64,000 bases of DNA from Gnetum montanum (Eukaryota > Streptophyta > Gnetopsida > Gnetales > Gnetaceae), in NCBI GenBank assembly GCA_015680685.1, contig MNCI01033474.1:616009-680008 (forward strand). Reading direction: 5' to 3'. The number at the start of each line of letters is the position of its first letter. Position 1 is the stretch's first letter. The position numbers were made by a program, and so were the translations under genes. Below are positions 44,606 through 57,660 of this stretch, one piece after another. The notes beneath the pieces were generated by a model that was not told where the DNA came from, did not search any database, and saw only the letters and a list, made by a program, of their open reading frames with translations.

Positions 44606-46150
44606 GAGATACAAGTTAGATCCACAAAATCATATTTAGGCCTTTCATAATGCCTATTCCTTGTAGAACATTTATAATGAATGGAAAAAACTAAAGCTAC
44701 TTCCAAGGACACTTGTTAAGGAGGTTGAAAGCTAGTACTTGTTCTTAGAACCAAAATCAATTAGATGATGGAGTACGATGCTTGAGCTCTTTAATGACAA
44801 GTATCAGATGTACTCTTGAGTGTTCAATCTGAAAAACCAGATCCTTGGATGGAGACAAGGAACACATGAATCCTTGGATGTGACCATGGGTAGATATTAC
44901 TCTCTATTGCATAGGTAACCAAGCCATGGCTTTTCTAAAAGGGAGTAGCTTTGCCATATCATAGATGAACTTCAAACAAAAATAAGAAGAACTCTTGGTG
45001 TCTATGACCAAAGGAGACTTTCAAATCTTAGAACTCATAAAATCCAAAGGTTTATTGAGTAGGTGGTCAAAGAACAAGATGAGTTATGGAAAAGGGAAAG
45101 TGTAGAAGGGTACAAATGGAACCCTTCCATCTAAAAAAGGGAAATTTGATTCTATGATGATGAGGAGGAGGCATCACTTGATGAAACGATGTAACATAAA
45201 ATCTTTCCAATCCAAAAATATATTTATGAAATATTAGCCAAGGTATATAAAATGGGGATTATTTGGATGAATAATTTTAAAAAACTTTTAGAATTGTAAA
45301 ATAGTCCAAAGAACAAGTTAGCAGTTGTGATCAAAAAAGAATGAAAGAAGCTGATCATGCTGATTAAAGGGATAAGGGCAAAGCTACTATTGTTGAAGAG
45401 TCTATGAAATCTAAAATCAATGACAATGGTAGGTGTGACATCTACCAATACAAAAATCCTAAGGGATGTTACCCAATTATGTCACACTTACAAGAGTGTA
45501 GGGTGTAGGTGTTGAATCCTAGATTGGCAAGAAGGAAATAACCTAGGAGGTTGCCTTATCCTCAAGGAAACTATAGGTAGTTATATCAACAACAAGTCTA
45601 CTATCCAAGTGGAGCTCTACTCCAATATCATGAGTAGTATCCAAGTGGTAGCACCCACAGTCATGGGGGATGCTACTGCCAAGGTAGTAGTATCCTTACC
45701 TGTAGCTAGATCCATATGGGTACTATGTTTAGTAGTTGATTTCTCCACATGACTCTTCTGATCACATCTCCTTTCATCATCATTATTACCCTCCTCAATA
45801 TTATAGAGCTTAATCTCCAAGAGAGGAATCCTCATTTTGATTCTACCTTTCTCATCCTTTTGGACTTGTACCTCAACCCTCAATCCAATTACCACCAACT
45901 TCATCCATGTAGGGTGAAATTACTACCTAGTCACAACAAAGAAATGTCACAAGGGCTATTAACTTATAGTTGGCTCCTTAACTATGTGGTTCAAAGAACT
46001 AACCCTAATAAAGATCTTTCTTCTAAACTAGCAGCCCTTCTAAGCCCTTACATACACCTACGGTTGATGAACCTACTTCTCCCTCATCCTTTGAAACCTC
46101 ATTTGAGGTATTTTCAAACCAAATGCCTCCTAAAGTACATACCGTCAAGT
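44606..46150 (+). pseudogene. Athila-like gag of element D, second part
   Basis: Resumes at the codons for YKLDPQNHI and continues with WKKLKLLPRTLVKEVESWY, QGTHESLD and a decayed zinc-knuckle region (RCDIYQYKNPKGC, about 45430). In that knuckle the second Cys is Tyr and the His is Asn. A proline-rich tail lies near 46080. Frames shift several times. Confidence 0.75.
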
Positions 46151-46154
46151 TGAC

Positions 46155-46570
46155 CTATGTGGTCATGGATTGGATTAAGAATGGCCACCTTCTTAGGAAA
46201 TGATATGATCCTAGGAGTCCTCTAATTTATTTGCAAATCATAGAAAATAATCCTTGCAAGGATATTCTAAACTTAGGTTTTGGTGTGAATTTGTTTTTCC
46301 ATGAAATGTACAAAGCCTAGAACTCACCTCCACTCAAGAAGAGTAACATTCATTTTGAGTTGGAAGATCAGTCCATTACGATTCCCTTGGGATTGGTAGA
46401 GGACATTTTGACCACCATCTGTGGGTGGTCCTATCTTACTGACTTCTTGATGATTCATGTTGATAACTACAAGGGGGACTTCCCAATCACCATGGGAAGG
46501 GCTTGGGTAAGCACCATAGATGCATGGTAAATGAATTTGAAAAAAATAGAGAACAAGCACACTTCATGCA
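46155..46570 (+). pseudogene. Protease of element D, inactive
   Basis: Same sequence order as in A, B and G, including ITIPLGLVEDILTTICGWSY. The active-site loop reads LNLGFGVNL near 46270 in place of LLDSG, so the catalytic Asp is lost. Confidence 0.75.
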
Positions 46571-46879
46571 TCATGAACAATGACATAGGGTACAACTATG
46601 GGCAAAAATTATGGATTGTAAAAAGCACATCTATCATAACATGTAGATAGTATATTGATATGATAGAAATTTAAAGGTGCTTGTATGTAGTAGCCACAAA
46701 TAAAGAGGGATCCAATGGCTAATAGCTAATCCTAATAGCAGCTCAATAATATGCATGGAACCAACTTAGAGCATTATGAGTGCCTCTATTGAAGGCATGG
46801 ATGAACTAGGGCAACTTCATCACCAACTCTTTGATGATGAAACTGATAAAATCAACTAGGGAGAGTTGGAGATCCTTAA

Positions 46880-48370
46880 AAGCTTAAATAGAATCCCCTT
46901 GAGAAGAAACCATTACCGACTAGAATGGAATATATCTTTTTGAATAATGAAAAGCTAGTTATCATCAATGTGAACCTTACTCTTGCATAGAAAAAGAAGT
47001 TGTTGGAGGTGGTCAACAAATGGCCAATAGCCTTTTCTTGGTCATATCTTGAACTTACTAGAATTGATCCTAGGATATGCTAGCATTGCATCTACATAGA
47101 TCCTTCCATCAAGCCAAAGAGATAGCCACAGTGATGGTTGAATCCCAAACTGAAGCAGATTATGAAAGAGGAAATTGAACAACTCCTCAAGGTAGGGTTC
47201 ATCTATCCCATTGCAAATAGTGAGCGGGTTAGCCCCCTTGTTATAGTGCCAAAGAAGGATGGAAAATGGAGGATCTATATTGATTTTAGGTTTTTGAACA
47301 TGGAAACTTACAAATATTACTTTCCATTACCATTTGTGGACTAGGTGTTGAGCACTATTTTTAGGCATTTCTACGGTAACTTTCTAGATGGTTATAGTGG
47401 CTATACTAAAATTTAGATCACACTAGAGGATTAGGCAAAAATAAAATTCACAAGTCTTTGGGAAACTTTCACATATAAAAAGATTTCATTTGGCCTACGC
47501 ATTGTCTCTGCTACATTTCAAAGCCTTGTCCTGAGAATTTTCCAATAGAATATTGGTTGTAGGATGGAAGTCTTCATGGATGACTTCTTCACCTATGGGG
47601 ATATGTTTAAGCAAACCTTGGATCATCTTGAGCAAGCACTAAAAAGGCGTGTGGAGATAAACCTTAGGCCCAACTGGGAAAAAAGCCACTTGATGGTCCA
47701 AGAAGGCAATGTTGTGGGCCACAAAATTTCTAAAAAAGGGATCAAGCTAGACCCTAAAAAAATAAAGGTCATCCAAGGAATTACTAAATAGCCAGAAATA
47801 GTCAAAGATGTGAGCTCATTCCTTAGACACATTGGCTATTACTAACGATTCATTGAGAATTTTTCTAAGATTGCTAAATCATTGGTGAAGCTGACAAAGA
47901 AGGATGTTCCATTTGTTTGGACCAAATAATTTGAACATGCATTCCACCATCTCAAGTAGAAGCTTATGGAAACTCCAATTTTATGAGCACTTAATTGGTC
48001 TAGACCTTTCCACATCATGATGGATGCATTGAATTATGCCTTGGGAGTTGTGCTCATGCAGTTGTACAATTAGAAGCATCCTTAATACATCCACTACGTG
48101 AGCATAAGTATTGTGGATGCACAACTAAATTACATCACCACAAGGAAAGAATTGATGAAAGTGGTATTTACCTTGAAGAAATTCAGCCACTATGTGCTTG
48201 GGTACAAGGTGTTCATGCACATAGACGATAGTGCAATTTGGTTTTTGATGAACAAACCAATGATTAGCCCCCATGTCATACGATTGTTGATGATCTTGTA
48301 GGAGTTCAATCTTATGATGGTAGATCGGAAGGGAATCGAGAACATGGTTTTTGACCACTTGTCTTAGTTG
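46880..48370 (+). pseudogene. Reverse transcriptase-RNase H of element D
   Basis: RT with EEIEQLLKVGFIYPI and PLVIVPKKDGKWRIYIDF (47138-47340). The catalytic MEVFMDDFFTY box is at 47564 and DPKKIKVIQGITK follows. RNase H region at 47990-48370 with YITTRKELMKVVFTLKKF and a VFDHLS block. Stops between segments. Confidence 0.85.
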
Positions 48371-48399
48371 TGATGGGACAAAAAAGAGGAGGAGAGTCC

Positions 48400-48955
48400 A
48401 CTATCAGATTAGTTTCTAGATGAAGTCCTCTTTGCCAAAGCTATAACTAAACAAATGTCCACTAAATTTAATTGGTACAATCACATTCTCATCTATCTTC
48501 TTAGTTAGAAGATGCCATAAGAGTGGAACTAGAGGAAGAAACAATAGTTTCTTCACCAAGTGAAATGCTCCATGGAGATCAATGGACACATGTACAAGGT
48601 GTGTGCTGATGGCTTGGTTGATTGGTATGTTCCTAATGCTGATCAATTGTGCATTCACTAAGACAATCACAAGGACCCTTGTAGAGGCCACTATGTTGGG
48701 AAACACATGTCCATTAAGATCCTCATGGTAGGATATTATTGGAAAACACTTTTTAGGGATGCTCACCAATTCTCCTACTCTTTTGAATGCTTCCAACATG
48801 ATGGTGGAATAATCACTTATTTGCAATGACCTCAACAATGAATCCAACCATTGGAACCCTTCAACATCTAGGGTATTAATTTCATGGATCCCATCACACC
48901 CATGTTAAATGGAAAGTTATACATCATAGTCACTACTGACTATTGTATGAAATGG
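48400..48955 (+). pseudogene. Integrase of element D, truncated
   Basis: Zinc-region remnant HYVGKHMSIKILMVGYYW (about 48690) and core start GINFMDPITPM (48872-48905). It ends at DYCMKW, after which the sequence is E gag. As in B, the first catalytic Asp position is Asn (48878-48880). Confidence 0.75.
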
Positions 48956-48961
48956 ATTTTG

Positions 48962-50260
48962 AACTAAAAGCTAATAAGATACAAAGGCTAATTGAATAGG
49001 TGGAAAAAGAAAAAGGAGAGCTATGTAAATGAGAGAATATAGAGGAATATAACTAGGATCCAACTCTTTAAAAGAAAAGGATCCATATCTATGATGAGAA
49101 AAAAGAGCCAGCTCTCAATGAGGTGATTTTAGAAAAAACCTTGCTAATACAAAAATCTATCCATGAGCTTGAAGCAAGGAGAGATAAGATGTGGGAGTTG
49201 ATGAATGATAAAGTTACAACTTACATGAAAACCATAAAGAAGAGAGTAACATAAAATGAATCATGTGATCAAAATAAGAGAAAGAAAAATAACCAAGAAA
49301 TAGGTAGGAACACTTATCGACAAAAAGGAAAAATGGGTGTAGAAGAGGAGGCTATAGACTTAACCATAGAAGAGGATGATGGATGTGACATCTACCCATA
49401 TGACCATCCAAAGGATTATTGCATAGTTATGTTACATCTACATGAGTATGGGGTCTTTGCTTTGAATCCCAAGTTTGTACACAAAAAAAAAAATGCCTAG
49501 AAAATTATCTTACTCACAAGGTAATTATAAACAATCTTACAACCAATCATACTATTCAAGTGGGACTTCTTATCAGCCTTAAAATTACTATCAATTGTAA
49601 TGGAAAAACCCATAGTCATGGGGAAGGCCATCATCAAACTAGCACTACCCTTATTACTATCTGGACCTATACAAATATTATGTTCAATAATCTATTTCTC
49701 CAACTAGTTCTAGTTCCTCTACCTCAAATCACCACTACCATTCTCCCAAATGTCATCAACCTACAACATCTTCTATGGGATCACCACTTGATGTGTCTCA
49801 TCCTCCATCATATCCTCAATATTCTCATACTTCCCTCCACCATATGTCATCACCAACAACATAGGAAGTTTTGGCACCATAACATTAATGAAAGAATGCC
49901 ACATGTGTTGTGAAATATACATGGAAATGATAATGTTAGTAGATCTCAATCACAACCGTGCAAACGTCCTTTCTTTAAGGAAAATTCCTCACATAAGGAC
50001 AAAACTTGTAGACCTAATAGTGCATCGAAACTTGTAGAAGGGAAATCTAGTGCAACACTTTTCCTCACAAAAATGATGTCTCCTAATCATATGCAAAAGC
50101 CAACAAGCACTACCACTCCAACACAAGATGGAAACAATGAACCTATCACTATGGAGAGACAGAAACATCCATGCATCACTAATAATGATAAAGGGTGCAG
50201 TTGTGGGCTAGAAGTTCAAAATATTAATACAACCCCTATACCAGCCCATCATAAAGTCTA
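48962..50260 (+). pseudogene. Gag of E with protease almost entirely deleted
   Basis: Starts within the gag helix ELKANKIQRLIE. The decayed zinc-knuckle motif CDIYPYDHPKDY is near 49390 and the tail KRPFFKENSSHKDK near 49970. It then joins directly to KHPCITNND-x-GC (about 50163), which in A and G lies at the end of protease. So most of protease is missing as well as pol. Confidence 0.7.
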
Positions 50261-52118
50261 GAAAAAAGTGTGTGAGTAGAAAATGGTCTACAGAGTAGCC
50301 ACTAAACTAGAAGACACCTAGTGTCTTGGAAATAAGAGTTCAAAATCATTTAGAAGATGCATGGAACTAACTTATCCACTTATTAGATCTTGTCTTGCCT
50401 TTACACTTAGTCGTGGGGGAGATGCCCCATCCTAAATCAAGAACTAATAAGTGTTTTTCATCTTTTTTGTTTTACAATTTTTTATCAATTTCCCATTTCT
50501 TCTAAAATTTTTTGATTCTTCATATGTTTTCCATTTCTTAATATTTTTCTTTTCTTAATATTTTTCTCTTTTCTTGAATCATTGTCTTTATGTTTTATGA
50601 ATTTATTTTATGTTTCTTTCAATACTATTGCTAGTCATGATGTCCCCTCATCCATCCATCTAGTTCCCTAAATAAAAGGTCTTTATCATGGAAACAATTT
50701 GGTTCTTTTCTCATGAAACTAAAATCAATTAATGATCATGGTACCTTGAAGAAAGATGAAAAGACCAAGTGGTAATGGTAAAGGGTGTGGCTTCAAGGGG
50801 ACTTTTTGGATTCTCTTCTTGACATTTGGTTTATGACTCATCTTGGAGCATATCATCACTCCTTCATCAACCAATCAATAAGAAGCTATGTCTTTGCTTG
50901 GTGTGGTTCCCATTTCATAAAAAATTAAAAATAAAAATAAAAATTCAAAAAAAAAGAAAGAAAATAAAGCAATAATGAGAATTCAAAGCACACCCCTTGG
51001 ACACAATAATGGACTATAAGCATTGGATGTGGGGCTGGAAAGATATGTTGCCCATGCTTGAAGGCTTCCCTATAACTAAGGCCCTTCCTTCCTTATCTTT
51101 TCTTCTTCTCTTAGAGTGATGATTTTTCTTTGTGTAGTTGTGAACTCATGATGGTTGGTAGGAAAAAACACATCAATGCAGGGTCATTGTTCATGATATG
51201 AACTTAGTCTAAACTTGGATGGATAGGTATGTTGATCATTTTAATCACATTTATCATAAGAACCTATTGTGGAGATGGTAAAGCACCTTGTATTCCAATC
51301 TTTGCAATCCCTTCTCATTTAATTATTCACCTCACTGATATGTGCAATTATGCACCTTTTTGTTTTATTTAATATAGTGCAACATCCTAACTAAGGTAGT
51401 TGTGTGTTATTTGGAACAAATTCATGATATAAATTTAACTTATTGGGTACCCATGGACATCTATAGAAGTGGTTATGTAAGGGCATTATGGAAAGAGCTT
51501 GCATTGGGGAGGACCCACTTGCATAATTCTTGTTAATCATGGCTTTCAACTAACTTTTACATCTTCTAAAATATCAGTGATAGTTTCTCTAAATCTATGC
51601 ATAAATTTGGGACTACTTCTCATCCCTTTCAATTAATTTTTCCTACTTTTCTATCTCAATATACTTTAAATTCAAAAATTTCTTGGTGATCTTCTACATT
51701 ATACCTTTTATTTTCATTATTCAAAAACTTGTGTGCTTTTGAAGTTACACTTATTAGTCATGGGGACTAGGGATGTTTGCTTTGAAATTTTTCTAACATC
51801 CTATTTTCAAACATTGTGGTAACTAATAATAATAATAAGGTACACAACTTGATGATTTTAGTTACCTCATTACCTTGGGCATAGTACAATGACATCTTTT
51901 GAGCTAAGCAAACTAAGGGATTTGAAAAGTGTTAATTATTAAGGAAAATTTACCAAAACTATTGTTGATCCTATGGTGACTGTAGGTAATGCTAAAATGG
52001 ACACCTAAGTAAGAAAGTCTTTTGCCAAGCATGGAAACGAAGCCAAGAGAGGGATAATGAAGGATATGACCATGGGAAAATAGTAGCACATATAGGATAA
52101 TGGCTCAAATATTACATG
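50261..52118 (+). other. 3' non-coding region of E
   Basis: Matches the 3' regions of G and A block by block (for example TCGTGGGGGAGATG near 50413 and AGCACACCCCTTGGA near 50987). No third ORF is visible before the LTR. Confidence 0.6.
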
Positions 52119-52924
52119 ATTGCTCAATCCATGGGATGGTGAGAAGAAATTTCAGTCCATCCTTCAAGAAGGTTCTATATAAATAGAGAAGCATTAGCAT
52201 AACAATCAAGGTTGGAAGTATACCATCACATATTTGACATTCTTCTATCAATGGAGTAGCCAAACCCTTGCACTTTTATTTCATAGTCTTATAGAATAGT
52301 CAGTGAGTACTTGCAATGTGAATTTGAGTTAGTTGTATGACATCTTATTTGAGTGGCAATGTACCTAGACACATTCCATGAATGGAAATATGATCGAGAT
52401 TTATTCTTATTTATTGAAACATTGACTTACATTAATTTAGTTTTCATAAAACTGATATTATATGTATTTAGTTAATATTTACTTTTTCACACAAATGAGC
52501 ACGACTAGTTTTGAGCGTAAACACATATTTACTTGGTAATCCTAGCAACGTTATTACTTGGTTCACTCAGTAGCATAACGCTTGGTAATCCTAGTAGTGG
52601 ATACATGAGTTCAGGATGTGTATGGCAAGCTTATAATGGAAATTTATTACCCTTAGGCTAGTTTAGCATTTATCTTTCTATTGTGAATAATATTAAATAA
52701 TTAATTTATCTATTATTTTTAGGAGTAGCATAAAGTCGAAACAACATCAACCATCATATGTTTCACTTTAGACTAAATCATATGTGACAAAGCTACCACT
52801 AGTCCAAGTGGGAAGACAATGAATTGTAATTAATGCTTAACAATCTAGATGCACAACTAGTTTCATCTATGGAATTGTACTAGATTGTGCATGAATGCTT
52901 GTGATTTTTATGGCTTGCTGATCA
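52119..52924 (+). repeat. LTR of E (left arm of head-to-head pair)
   Basis: R and U5 align well with the reverse complement of 52991-53959. The start is uncertain. A TATA box is at 52178-52185, but no hexamer lies 18 nt upstream, so U3 differs from the other LTRs. The last few bases before TGATCA are shortened. Confidence 0.7.
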
Positions 52925-52972
52925 TTAACAATGATCATGCATAATATAACTAATCTAGATAACTAGCATCAC

Positions 52973-52990
52973 CCCTGGTAACGGTGCCAA
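52973..52990 (-). other. Primer binding site of element I
   Basis: Minus strand TTGGCACCGTTACCAGGG next to the inverted LTR. Only about 50 bp of its internal region survive. Confidence 0.75.
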
Positions 52991-53959
52991 TGATGAGTGA
53001 TGGATACCTTCTACATGCAACCATATGAATCATAAGTGTTAATGCATGATTTGGTCAAATTTTATAGATGGAACTAGTTGTGCATCTAGATCATTAAGCA
53101 TTGATCATAGTTCACTATCTTCCCACTTGAACTAGTGGTAGCTTTGTCACATATGGTTTAGTCCAAAGTGAGGCATATGATGGTTGATGTTGTTTTTCCT
53201 TTATGCTACTCTTAACGATAATAGATAAATTAATTATTTAATCTTATTAACAATAGGAAGATAAATGCTAAACTAGCCTATGGGTAATGAGTGTCTATTC
53301 CCAACTTTCCATACACATCCTAAACTCACATATCCACTATTGGGATTACCAAGAGTTATGCTGCTAGGAGAATCAAGCAATAATGTTGTTGGGATTACCA
53401 AGCGAATATGTGCTTATTTTTGAAATAGGTCACACTCATTCAATTAATTGATTAATATACTTAGAAATGTAAATATTAACTAAGCACATGAAATGTAAAT
53501 TGTATGGAAAGTAAATTTAATCTAAGTCAAAGTGTTGCAATGAATAAGAGTCAATCTTGATCATATGTCTATTCATGAAATGTGTTCAGGTACATTACCA
53601 CTTGAATAAGATGTCATACAATTGATTCAAATCCATAATACGGACACTCACTAACTATTTTCTAAGACTATGCAATGAAAATGCAAGGGTTCAACTACTC
53701 TATTAATAAAAGAATGCTAAATATGTAGTAAGAGCATGTATATTTATAGGTGGAGGTAGACACTGCATTGACAGGTACATGTTGATTTGTATGCGTTGAC
53801 ATGTACATGTGGATGTAGCTACAACATCATAGATGCAATGTAGCATCTATGATGTAGCAACTTGCAGAGATGCATCACTGAGGATGTTATAATGTAGGCA
53901 TGATGTAGCATCTACAACATCACATCTACAATATCTCAACCTACTGATGCTTCATCAAG
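52991..53959 (-). repeat. LTR of truncated element I (right arm of head-to-head pair)
   Basis: About 969 bp, TGATGAAGC...CACTCATCA on the minus strand. TATA box at 53741-53748. Hexamers start at 53767, 53781, 53795 and 53809 (14-bp steps), the first 18 nt from TATA. It sits within DNA next to the 3' end of chromovirus F. Confidence 0.8.
53741..53950 (-). promoter_or_regulatory. LTR promoter of I with 14-bp array and further short repeats
   Basis: Four regularly spaced hexamers (ATTGAC, GTTGAT, GTTGAC, GTGGAT). Beyond them are degenerate repeats around CATCTATGATGTAGC and CATCTACAACATC (53830-53940). Confidence 0.6.
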
Positions 53960-54375
53960 AAAGAATAAATGTGGATAACTAAATATGCATAATAAAAATT
54001 GAATGTACATAATTGAATGTACATAAAGAATAATATATGCATAGCCAAATATTTGTAAAGGCATGATAACTAATAAAAAGAGAATCTTTCAGGAGCAATT
54101 GGATCTTAACATTTAATCATAAAATATATAGATGTATGACTAAGATCTAATAGTAGTAAAAAAAGGATACAAAACTCTAATAAAATACCCTAACAAGAAA
54201 ATTTTATTCACTTATGTAGAAAATTAACAACAATAACGATAATAATAATCATGATAATAATACAATCTTATGATTTGACTAAGAAAATTAGAGCTAATCT
54301 ACTGAAATGCATATAGTAACATTAAAGAATTAATTACATGCATTAAATTAAATAACTCAACATATGCATTTTTAG
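53960..54375 (-). other. AT-rich stretch, possible remnant of the F 3' LTR
   Basis: It lies directly after a purine tract of F (minus strand AAGGAGGGAAGGATA at 54376-54400) and begins TATCACAACC, close to a TGTCACAACC-type LTR start. It is cut by LTR I. No partner LTR is available. Confidence 0.4.
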
Positions 54376-54379
54376 GTTG

Positions 54380-54500
54380 TGATATCCTTCCCTCCTTCAA
54401 GAATCTTCCTCCTGGAACATGTGAGGAAATTTAGGTCTCATATTTACTTCATTTTCCCAAGTTTCCTCTTGATTTCAATGTTGGTTCCAAAGAAGTTCCA
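54380..54500 (-). pseudogene. Chromodomain of F
   Basis: The minus strand reads LLWNQH and EETWENE followed by RPKFPHMF. This is the usual end of a plant chromovirus chromodomain (W-...-E-x-T-W-E-x-E ... P-x-x-F), which would guide integration to heterochromatin marks. Confidence 0.65.
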
Positions 54501-54899
54501 TCATATGAATTATGTTACAATGTAGCTATCTTTTTGTATATATATGATTCTTATGGGATACTCTTGACAAGTGATATTTGGCTACATATCTATTTCTTCC
54601 TATTGTATAACATGACTTTCATATAGAACATACTTCTATAAGAGAGAAACATGAAAGACATCATGAATTTCTCTTAACCTTGGCGACAAGAATAGTTGAT
54701 ATGCTACATTTCTAATCTTCTTAATTATTTAAAATAATTATCTTTCTACCAAAATCTCATAAGTCCTTTCATTGAAGATACTTTCAAGAAGACATAATTA
54801 CCAACTTTAAGTTCAAGAGGTCCTCTTTTGAAGTTAGTAAACTTAATCTATCTATCATGAGAAGCCTTAATATACCCTTGGACTATGTAAACCTACTTT

Positions 54900-56380
54900 T
54901 TGGTTTGATAAATCAAGTTTATGCTTAACTACATTCTATCTTCCATAGTAAAAAAAATAGGTGATCAACATGTCCTACCATAAAGTATCTCATAAAGAGC
55001 AACTTTGATACTTAGTTGATAACTATATTTATATGCAAATTCTACTAAAGGAAATATTTCATCCTAATCCTCCTAATATTGAAGTGTACAAGCTTGAAGT
55101 ATATCTTCTAAGACTTGGTTTACTTGCTCTATTTGCCCATCAATTTGTGGATGATAAGTAGAACTTATATATAATTTACTACCTAGATTTTCTTAAAATA
55201 CTTCACAAAATATTGAGATAAACTTAGGGTCTCTGTTAGATATTATCTTAATTAGAATCCCATGTAATTTGATAATCTCCTAAATAAATAACTTAGCAAC
55301 ATCCTTAGTAGTTGTAGTGGAGTGAGTAGCAAGAAAATGAGAAGCTTTTATTAACAAATCCACCACTATTAGTATAAAATAATGTTTTCTTATTACCTTT
55401 GGTAATTCCATAATGATTTCCATTCTAATAACCTCCCACTTCCATTGAGATATTTCATAAACATAAAGTAGTCCTCTTGGTTTCTAATGTTTAGCTTTGA
55501 CTTCTTAACAAACTAAGCATTTAGAAACAAATTCAATTATCTCTTACTTTATCTTATACCATCAATACTACCTTAAGATTTGAAATATTTTATCACCTCT
55601 AGGATGCATTAGATATCTAATGGTATGAACCTCTTTCAATAATTTCTACCTTACCACTTTGGATACATATAATCTATCTTTAAATTTTAACTCATCATTT
55701 TTTCCCTTTTTTAAATAATCAAAAGAAATATAACTTAATTTTTGAATCTTTTATTGACACTAATTATCTAGCTTTTATTCTTTAATAATCTCATACATAA
55801 AGCTTAATTACATAAATAAGATATTTATCTTTCTAGTCTTCTTACTACTACATTTGGTTTTTGAGGATACTTAATATTAAGATCAAAGTCTGCTGGTAGT
55901 TCAATTCATCTTCTTTGCTAAAAATTTAATTATGGTTGGATCATAAGATATTGCAAACTCTTATGGTCTATCTATAAAGTTAATTTTTCCCCAAACAAAT
56001 AATGTGTTCATATCTTTAGTGTAAAATAATAGTTGCTAACTCCATATCATGCATATAATATCTAAATTCATGGTTCTTTAATTGTCAAGAAGCATAGATG
56101 ATAACATGTTCTTCTTGCATGAGGAAGCATCCTAATTATTCATTTGAGGCATTGGTATACACATATAATGGTTTACCTAGGGTTGATGTACTAAAATAGT
56201 AGTTGATATGAGTTATTTCTTTAATTCTAAAAATTCTTTCTTGCACTTTCTTGTTCAGTAAAATAACTAATCATTTCTTAATAACTTGGTCAAAGGAGAT
56301 CAAATTCTAGCAAAATCTTTAACAAACCTTTGATAGTAACTTCCTAACCTAAAGAAACTTCTCACTCTGTTATAGTACTA
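54900..56380 (-). pseudogene. Integrase and RNase H of F
   Basis: By position between chromodomain and RT. The RNase H part is at about 55850-56380 and integrase at about 54900-55700. Too many stops and indels to cite catalytic residues with confidence. Confidence 0.55.
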
Positions 56381-57060
56381 GGCCATGGTCAATCCCAAAT
56401 TACTTAAGTCTTCATTGACTTGACTCTTATTCCTACTTTTGATACTATGTGACCAAGAAACTATATTTTTTTTTGCCAAAATGAGTGCTTAGAGGATTAA
56501 GTGTATAAATGGTTTTCTCTTAGGAGTTGTAATACTTTCCTCAAATGTTTCACATGTTCCTCCTCACTTTTAGAACATACCAAAATATCATTAGTAAATA
56601 CTATTACATATTTATCCAAATAAGGCATTAATACACTATTTATTAAATACATAAATATCATAAGAGCATTTGTTAACCGAAATGACAATATAAGAAATTC
56701 ATAGTGGTCATATCTTGTTCTAAATTTAGTCAACATATCTTCTTCTTTAATCCTAGGTTGATGATAACTAGAATTTAAATATATTTTGTAAAATACAACT
56801 GCATTTCTCAACTGATTCAATAAATCATCATTATAGGTAGATAATATTTATTTTTAATAGTAACATGGTTTAATCATCTATAATCAATGCAAAGCCTTAA
56901 GTTCCCATATTTCTTTTTCACAAATAATACTAGTGCATACCAAGGAGAAATACTAGGTCAAATAAGATCTTTATCTAAAATTTCTTGCACTTGTACCTTG
57001 AGCTTTGCTAACTCAATTGGGGACATTTGATACCATGCCTTAGAAATTGGTTTCAATTTT
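56381..57060 (-). pseudogene. Reverse transcriptase of F
   Basis: Open piece 56497-56820 contains YHQPRIKEEDM, FRTRYDHYEFLILSFRLTNA and YLDKYVIVFTNDILVCSKSE. The catalytic F/YIDD box is FTND, with the first Asp changed to Asn. EEHVKHLRKVLQLLREN follows. These are typical chromovirus RT blocks. Confidence 0.85.
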
Positions 57061-57299
57061 TTTACGAGTAATATTTACTTCTATTTTGTTTTTTGGAGGT
57101 AACCTTGATAATTCTTTTAAAAATACATCTAAAAATTCATTGACTACTAGAATATCAACTATATCATCCCTCTTATTTTTATATTTGATAATAGCGATCA
57201 AACAGATATGTCATTTCCTAATCATTTTCATAAATTTCTTGGAAGAAATTAAATCAAACTTAGTAGATCTTCCTTTAGCCACAATTAATACTTGTTGTC

Positions 57300-57660
57300 C
57301 ATATCCTGAATCTAGTTAAATTATCTTAGTTTTGTAGTAAAGAAGCCCATTATATCTACTTAACTAATCAATTCCTGAAATAATATCATATTCTCCTAAA
57401 CTCATAATAAATAAATCTGTATTCCATTCCTTATCATGTATTTTGAGTCAAAGTATCTTACACTTATATTTTACTATGTATCCACTATGTCCCATAGATT
57501 GAAGAAATAATGGAATTTTTAATTTTTTAGATGAAAAATTTAATTTTTCCACTATTGGACTATTAATAAAAGAATCACTTTCTTTAGCATCGAAAAGAAT
57601 AAGAATAGGCTATCTATAAAACATACTTTTAATTTCAATCATAGTGTTTGGTTGTTCCTC
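57300..57660 (-). pseudogene. Aspartic protease of F
   Basis: The minus strand near 57575-57600 has LFDAKES-type sequence where chromovirus proteases have LFDSGA, followed by FINSPIVEKL. It is inactive as read. Confidence 0.5.

Larger units (their letters stand above)
36106..48955 (+). mobile_element. Athila-like element D, 3' end lost, split by copia C
   Basis: 5' LTR (36106-36966), primer site, gag, [copia C 38147-44605], gag continued, protease, RT, RNase H and the start of integrase. At about 48955 integrase stops abruptly and gag of element E begins. No 3' LTR of its own subfamily is present. All frames are broken. Confidence 0.85.
48956..52924 (+). mobile_element. Athila-like fragment E joined to D
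   Basis: Begins in the middle of gag with no LTR. It continues through the zinc-knuckle region, a deleted protease, the family's 3' non-coding region and an LTR. Its LTR belongs to the same subfamily as the inverted LTR at 52991-53959, not to D. Confidence 0.75.
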
